This document shows, piece after piece, positions 59,257 to 64,000 of a stretch of DNA of 64,000 nt; the stretch's first letter is position 1, and each line of letters opens with the position of its first letter. This DNA is from Streptomyces marincola (GTDB lineage: Bacteria > Actinomycetota > Actinomycetes > Streptomycetales > Streptomycetaceae): the NCBI RefSeq assembly GCF_020410765.1, contig NZ_CP084541.1, forward strand, positions 3,600,501 through 3,664,500. Direction: 5' to 3'. Position numbers and translations under genes: made by a program. The notes under the pieces are model-generated. The model was not told where the DNA came from and did no database searches. It was given only the letters and a program-made list of their open reading frames with translations.

Positions 59257-61464
59257 TCAGTCGTCGACGTCGCGCTCGTACGTCGCGGTGAAGCCGCCGT
59301 CCCCGTTCCAGGGCGTGAACTGGAGCGACTCCGCGTCCCCCAGCGTGTCGACGGGCTCCCACTCCACGCGGTAGGACGGCAGCGCGTCGCAGTCGCCGCT
59401 CGTCGTCTCGCCGGGACCGACGATGATCGATTCGAGGTCGCCGTCCTGCTGGGCGACCAGCGGGGCCTCCCACGTGCAGGTGCCGTCCGTGTAGGTGAGC
59501 GCCACCTCGCCGGCGGACGCCGAGAACGGGACGGTGATCTCGTAGTCGGGGGACGTGTAGACGGAGTCGAAGATCGCCACCGGTATGCCGTCCCCGTCGG
59601 CGACGAGTCCTGCCGCGCTCAGCTCGGCCGTGAGGCTGCCCGCCGTCCACAGCAGCGAGCCGTCGTCCTGCGCCTCGATGGTCTGCTCGCCGTAGGGCTC
59701 GCAGCGCGACGGGTCGTCGTCCGGCACCACGTCGGTGACCTCGGCCCCGCCGACGGTCAGGGTGCCGGTGCCGGCCGAGACCAGTTCGGCCTCCTCGGTG
59801 CACAGCAGGCCGCTGAGCATCGTCCACTGGGTGGTGACGACCTCGCCGGCCGAGCCCTCCCTGATCTCCAGGCGCTGGAACCAGCCGTTCGGCTCGCCGT
59901 CCCGCATCACCTCGCCCTCCCAGCTGCCGACGAACTCCCAGCCCACCTCGCCGCCCTCCTCGACGGGCTCCTCCTCCGTGGGCTCCTCGGACGGCTCCTC
60001 CGTGGGCTCCTCGGTCGGCTCCTCGGTGGCCTCACCCGTCGGCCCCGCGGCGGTCGGGCCGGGTTCCGGCTCGTCCTCGTCGTCGCCGCCCGAGGTGGCG
60101 AACACGATGGCGCCCACGGTGACGGCCACGACCGCGACGGCCGCCGCGACGATCCACGCGACGTTCTTGCGCCGGCCGCCGCCCGAGCCAGGGCCGCCGG
60201 GCTGCCCGGGTCCGCCGGGACCGCCCGGGTACGCGGGCCCGTACGGGCCCTGGGGCGCGCCCGCCGCGCCGGGCTGCTGCGGGTAGCCGTACCCAGGCGC
60301 GCCCGGCTGCTGCGGGTAGCCGTAACCGGGCTGGGGCGGGGTGCCGTACCCGGCGGGCGGCATGCCCGAGGTCATGGTCGCCATGTGGTCGACGCCGGCG
60401 TTCGGCTGCGGGCTCGGCGGCGGAGTGGCCGGGGCGTTCAGCTGGGTCGGGGTGGGGGGCGCCGTGGGCGGCGGCGGGCTCGGCATCGCCGAGGGCGGCG
60501 CCGGGGTCGGCGGAACGACCGGCATCGCGGGCGGCGGCTGCGTCGCGGGGGGCGGCGGCGTCTGGAGCGGGTCCTCCGAGTCGAGCAGCTCGACGGCGTG
60601 CCGCCCCAACTTGGCCACCAGCGCGCCGGGCAGCCACGGTTCCCCGTCGTCCTCCGTCCCGCTCGCGTCGAGCAGCTCGTCGAGGCTCGGCCGGTCGGCG
60701 GGGTGCTGGGCCAGACAGCGTTCGATCAGCGGCCGGAAATTCTCCGGAACCTCGGAAAGATCCTGCTGGCCCTGGACTATTCGGAGCATCAACGCGGTCA
60801 TCGCGCTGTTCGCGTCGCCGAACGGGGTGGTGCCGGTGGCGGCGAAGGTGAGCACGGACCCGAGGCAGAAGATGTCGCTCGCGGCCGTCACCACCTCGCC
60901 GCGGCACTGCTCGGGCGACATGAAGCCGGGCGAGCCGACGGCGGCGCCGGTCCGCGTCAGCCCCTCGCCGGTGGATTCGAGGGCGCGGGCGATACCGAAG
61001 TCGATGACGCGCGGGCCGTCGATCGTGATCATCACGTTGGACGGCTTGAGGTCGCGGTGCACCAGGCCCGCGGCATGAATGTCGCGCAGCGCCCTGACCA
61101 GCCCGTTGGCCAGGATGAAGAGGGTGCGTTCCGGCAGCCTGCCGTACGTGTGCGACACCACCTCGTGGAGCGAGGGGCCCGCCACGTACCCGGTCGCGAC
61201 CCAGGGCGTCTCCGCCTCCGTGTCACCGTCGAGCACGGGTGCGGTCCAGTCGCCGCCGACCCTCCGCGCGGCCTCCACCTCCTGCTGGAAGCGGCGGCGG
61301 AACTCCGGCTGCGCGGCGAGTTCCGGCTGGACCAGTTTCACGGCCACCGTGCGCCCGCGGTCGGAGCGGGCGAGATAGACGCTGCCCATTCCGCCGGCGC
61401 CCAATTTCCCCAGCAGCCTGTAGTGGCCCACCCGTTGAGGATCTGTCGGCCCGAGCGGTTTCAT
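59257..61464 (-). CDS. Membrane Ser/Thr protein kinase (PknB-like)
   Basis: This 735-residue protein has a full Hanks kinase domain (LGAGGMGSVYLARSDRGRT, VAVKLVQ, VHRDLKPSNVM, IDFGIAR and SPEQCRG, residues 12-270), a Pro-rich linker (residues 300-440), one membrane helix near residue 450 and an acidic extracellular stalk and beta domain. No PASTA repeats are visible. Such kinases sense the envelope; the ligand is unknown. Confidence 0.9.
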   Translation of the reverse strand: MKPLGPTDPQRVGHYRLLGKLGAGGMGSVYLARSDRGRTVAVKLVQPELAAQPEFRRRFQQEVEAARRVGGDWTAPVLDGDTEAETPWVATGYVAGPSLHEVVSHTYGRLPERTLFILANGLVRALRDIHAAGLVHRDLKPSNVMITIDGPRVIDFGIARALESTGEGLTRTGAAVGSPGFMSPEQCRGEVVTAASDIFCLGSVLTFAATGTTPFGDANSAMTALMLRIVQGQQDLSEVPENFRPLIERCLAQHPADRPSLDELLDASGTEDDGEPWLPGALVAKLGRHAVELLDSEDPLQTPPPPATQPPPAMPVVPPTPAPPSAMPSPPPPTAPPTPTQLNAPATPPPSPQPNAGVDHMATMTSGMPPAGYGTPPQPGYGYPQQPGAPGYGYPQQPGAAGAPQGPYGPAYPGGPGGPGQPGGPGSGGGRRKNVAWIVAAAVAVVAVTVGAIVFATSGGDDEDEPEPGPTAAGPTGEATEEPTEEPTEEPSEEPTEEEPVEEGGEVGWEFVGSWEGEVMRDGEPNGWFQRLEIREGSAGEVVTTQWTMLSGLLCTEEAELVSAGTGTLTVGGAEVTDVVPDDDPSRCEPYGEQTIEAQDDGSLLWTAGSLTAELSAAGLVADGDGIPVAIFDSVYTSPDYEITVPFSASAGEVALTYTDGTCTWEAPLVAQQDGDLESIIVGPGETTSGDCDALPSYRVEWEPVDTLGDAESLQFTPWNGDGGFTATYERDVDD

Positions 61465-62115
61465 GCTGTGTTACTCCTCTTCGCTCCGGTAAGCCTCATG
61501 AGAATACGGGCGCCCGTACGCCCCCATGAGGACAGAAGCCGAACCGTGATCGGTTCCCGGTCCCGGCACGGGACCGGGGCGCGTGCCGTTCTGTGACACG
61601 AGGCACACGCTTTCGTTGCGTTCGCCGGGCCCGGCACCGGGCATCGGGCCCCGGCCCGGCCCCACCCGCCCCGGTCGCGGGGGCGGCCCGGGCCGGTGCG
61701 CGTCGCGGGGGCGCGCTTGATCGGCACGAGCGGTTCCACGCGCGCGTCCTCCCCCCGGGCGGCGTCGTTACATGGCACGCAGAATAGGGCAATCCCGGGG
61801 AGCGGATGCCGCCGAGGCACCGTAACGCCCGGTAGCTCCCGGAACCGGGCGACCCGGCGCCGGGCCGGGCGGCGGAATCCACGGGCGCCCGCGCGGCACG
61901 GGTCGCGGCGGCCCCGGGCGGTGGGCGCGGTTCCGGTGCGCTGTACCCGGCGGTACGCGGCCGGGCCGTGTCCGAACGGCGGTCCGGCCGAGGGCTCGCC
62001 GCCCCGGCGGCGCCGGAGACCGGCGGCGGCCCGGGCGACCCGGCGCCGCGCACATGCCGGCGACCTGTGCGATAAACAGCCTGCTGTCTCCCCCGGGGGT
62101 CTAGGCTGGAGCGCC
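61465..62115. other. Divergent intergenic region of the kinase and GntR genes
   Basis: This 651-bp stretch holds no ORF that I would support in either direction. It is GC-rich, with an AT-richer patch near 61768-61795 (CGTTACATGGCACGCAGAAT) and near 62060-62105 (CGATAAACAGCC and CTAGGCTGGAG) that could be promoters for the flanking genes. Confidence 0.45.
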
Positions 62116-62775
62116 GTGATCCAACGCAGCACCTTGCGCGAACAACTCGCCGACGCCCTGCGGGAGGAAATACTCGCCGGGCGGCTCGCCCCCGGCGGAG
62201 AGTTCACCGTGCGGGAAATCGCCGAACAATACGGCGTGTCGGCGACGCCGGTGCGCGAAGCCCTGGTCGACCTCTCGGCCCAGGGCCTGCTCGAAGTGGA
62301 ACACCACCGCGGCTTCCGTATCCGGCGTTTCTCGCTGACCGACTACCAGCACATGGTCGAGGCCCAGACGCTGGTCAGCGACGGGATACTGCACGTCAAC
62401 CCGGAGTTAAGCGTGCGAGAGGCGGTGCCCGAGGCGTTCACCTCCATCCGCCGCCGCGCCGCGGCGGCCCGGCAGGCTGCCCGCGCCGGTGACCTGGACA
62501 TCCTCATCGCCTACGACCTGCGCTTCTGGCGCGAACTCGACGCGCTGCTCGGCAACCCCCACATCGCCTCCTTCCTCGACCGGCTCCGCGTCGCCTGCTG
62601 GGCGTTCACCGTGCCCCACCTGCGCCGCCAACCCCACCTGGCCGACCGGCTGTGGGCCGGCCACCTCGAACTCGCCGACGCGGTCGAACGCCGGGACACC
62701 GCGGAGACGACCCGCCTGCTGCGCGCCCACCGCACCCACGCGCTCGCGCTGGCCGCCCAACTCACCGGGGCGTGA
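62116..62775 (+). CDS. GntR-family regulator, FadR-type (FCD domain)
   Basis: This 219-residue protein has a GntR winged helix (LREQLADALREEILAGRLAP then FTVREIAEQYGVSATPVREA) and a helical FCD effector domain (residues 85-215) with several His and Asp residues that can bind metal and acid ligands. GTG 62116 follows CTGGAG. Neighbours do not reveal a metabolic target. Confidence 0.88.
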   Translation: MIQRSTLREQLADALREEILAGRLAPGGEFTVREIAEQYGVSATPVREALVDLSAQGLLEVEHHRGFRIRRFSLTDYQHMVEAQTLVSDGILHVNPELSVREAVPEAFTSIRRRAAAARQAARAGDLDILIAYDLRFWRELDALLGNPHIASFLDRLRVACWAFTVPHLRRQPHLADRLWAGHLELADAVERRDTAETTRLLRAHRTHALALAAQLTGA

Positions 62776-62810
62776 GCGCACTCCAGGCCCTACGCTGGCG
62801 GTACGCAACC

Positions 62811-62858
62811 GTTCGAGAGAACGTTGAGAGAGCGTCGAGAGAACTTCGAGAGAGAGCT
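62811..62858. repeat. GAGAGA-type direct repeats before the gene at 62864
   Basis: Four near-copies of a unit resembling TTCGAGAGA or TTGAGAGA are spaced about 10-12 bp apart between the GntR stop and the next start. One copy is GTTCGAGAGAAC, itself palindromic. Such regular spacing suggests a protein-binding array or a structured leader. Confidence 0.5.
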
Positions 62859-62863
62859 GTGAC

Positions 62864-63514
62864 GTGGCCTGCGACCTCTGGCTGGTCCCCCTCGTCGATG
62901 TGCTGTGCCACAGCCCCGACAACCCGTTCGCCGACGAACTGGCCGAGTACGACAGGGCGCTGGCCGAGGCCGGGCTGCCCCCGGTGCCCGTCTACGGGTA
63001 CGTCCCCGGCATGTCGGGCGCCGTCGCGCCGGTGGCGGGCTTCGACTACGCGGCGCTCCACCTGCTGCGCCGCGCGTACCTGCTCCAGCAGAGCGGCCTG
63101 CCCGTCACCCCCGTCGCGGAGCTGGACGGCGACTACCAGCAGTTGCTTGAGATGTTCGAGGCCGGCGCCCAGCAGGCGCACCTGGTGTGGCACTTCGACC
63201 ACGCGGGCGCGTACGTGCCCGTGGACTTCCCGCACCCGCTGGTCAACGAGTCGCTGCTGGCCGGCGGCGGCCCGCTGGGATCGAGCCACGGCCTGCTGCG
63301 CGAGCTGGAACGGGTCGCGCCCGTGCTCGGCATCGACCCGATGAACCCGCCTCCCGCCCCAGAACCGCCGCCGCGGCCCACCGCCCTGGAGGAGCCGGCC
63401 GCCGCGGCGGGGGAGGGCGACGGCCCGTTCGCGAGGGAACGGCACGTGTGGCTGGGCCTGCACGCCGCGGCCACCCGCAGCCTCGCCCAGGGGTCGATGA
63501 TCGTCTTCAGCTGA
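62864..63514 (+). CDS. Conserved hypothetical protein
   Basis: This 216-residue protein starts at GTG 62864 with GAGAGAG in front of it. It begins VACDLWLVPLVDVLCHSPDN and contains a Tyr/Asp-rich middle (ELDGDYQQLLEMFEAGAQQA, WHFDHAGAYVPVDFPHPL). A Pro-rich linker (residues 160-185) leads to a small C-terminal domain ending SLAQGSMIVFS. I recognise the general pattern of Streptomyces conserved hypotheticals but no function. Confidence 0.65.
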   Translation: MACDLWLVPLVDVLCHSPDNPFADELAEYDRALAEAGLPPVPVYGYVPGMSGAVAPVAGFDYAALHLLRRAYLLQQSGLPVTPVAELDGDYQQLLEMFEAGAQQAHLVWHFDHAGAYVPVDFPHPLVNESLLAGGGPLGSSHGLLRELERVAPVLGIDPMNPPPAPEPPPRPTALEEPAAAAGEGDGPFARERHVWLGLHAAATRSLAQGSMIVFS

Positions 63515-63651
63515 ACGCGCCGCCTGAACGCGCCATCGGCCGCGCCCGGTGCCCGCCGCGCCCCGGGCGTTCCCCTGCCGCGGCTCAGCCAACCTGCGGC
63601 GCTCCCAGCCGTTCTGCCGCGTTCTGTGACGTTGTGACGTTTTCGATCGTC

Positions 63652-64000
63652 TCAGCCGTTCTCCGGCGGGCGCTGGCGCGGCATGCTGGGCCGCCCGCCG
63701 GACCGGTCCGCCGGGCGCAGCGACCCGCGCGCGAACGCGCCATCCGCGCGGCCCGCGCCCCCGCCCGCCCCGTGCCCCGGCGCGCACGCCCCCGGCCCAC
63801 CGGGCCCCACGGGCAGCGGCCAGCCGCCGCCCAGCGCACGCCCCCGTTCCGCCCGCTCCGCCCTGACCAGCTCCGCCACGTCGTCCGAGAACCTGCGCAG
63901 CACCGCGAGCCGCCGTTCCACCGCCTCGCCGCACACCCCGCAGAGGCCGCGGGCCCCGCAGGGCTCCTCGCACCCGTGGCAGCACCCGCCGCCGCGCAGC
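63652..64000 (-). CDS. Partial Cys-rich protein at the window edge
   Basis: The open frame continues past the right edge, so the start is outside the window. The visible 115 residues contain a Cys cluster (CCHGCEEPCGARGLCGVCGE) near the edge, a helix (VERRLAVLRRFSDDVAELVR) and a disordered Gly/Pro tail. Zinc or Fe-S binding is plausible. The family is not recognised. Confidence 0.5.
   Translation of the reverse strand, partial: LRGGGCCHGCEEPCGARGLCGVCGEAVERRLAVLRRFSDDVAELVRAERAERGRALGGGWPLPVGPGGPGACAPGHGAGGGAGRADGAFARGSLRPADRSGGRPSMPRQRPPENG

Overview
The window is a high-GC actinobacterial chromosome segment, almost certainly from Streptomyces or a close relative. The evidence is GTG/TTG starts, strong third-position GC, a dnaK-grpE-dnaJ-hspR operon and a clpB gene both preceded by HAIR (HspR) operators, a class F sortase, LytR-CpsA-Psr and PASTA-less Ser/Thr kinases, and an actinomycete integrative conjugative element (AICE) of the pSAM2 type.

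Layout. 1-7.1 kb: two small drug or redox cassettes, MarR / MFS exporter / WrbA-like flavoprotein and TetR / FAD monooxygenase / MFS exporter, each with a palindromic operator candidate; relics of a YciI-like gene and of an IS110 transposase lie in the gaps. 7.2-8.7 kb: a lone protein joining a RAMA-like modified-DNA reader, a CBS pair and a HEPN-like C-terminus. 9.05-11.4 kb: debris of an older AICE, namely an integrase with two internal deletions, an intact IS5-family insertion that ends a lipoprotein gene, and an att remnant. 11.39-22.77 kb: a complete AICE integrated into a tRNA-Gly(CCC) gene. From the tRNA inwards it reads int, xis, repSA-like replication gene, spdB-like gene, FtsK/TraB-like translocase, SCO3933-family regulator, divergent KorSA-like GntR repressor with twin palindromic operators, a 1-kb non-coding zone, small genes, an XRE regulator with a Nudix protein (Pif-like), and two less GC-rich cargo genes of unknown function.

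22.9-35.6 kb is core chromosome: dcd, a Yip1-like membrane protein, a large Fe-S oxidoreductase, flavin and F420-type redox proteins, LCP protein, secreted amidase, SpoIIE-type phosphatase, and the DnaK operon. 35.8-39.3 kb is a second accessory patch: an AlbA_2/HATPase protein coupled to a ParA-like ATPase, an RHH-PIN toxin-antitoxin pair, and an inverted att copy matching the AICE att sites with its arm-type repeats. 39.5-64 kb is core again: TerD, PAP2, TetR, two peptidoglycan or protease exoenzymes, clpB, a YbjN pair, DUF2617 with a membrane-only relative of spermidine synthase, aldose epimerase, pyrE, fba, class F sortase with its exported partner, a DAGK-like protein, purA, a Ser/Thr kinase, a GntR regulator and a window-edge Cys-rich fragment.

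The main themes are HspR-controlled chaperones, a tRNA-Gly attachment hotspot used more than once, and two accessory patches with defence-like or maintenance-like genes. The strongest leads are the RAMA-CBS-HEPN protein, the AlbA_2-HATPase/ParA operon, and the three related att sites, one of them inverted about 16 kb away.
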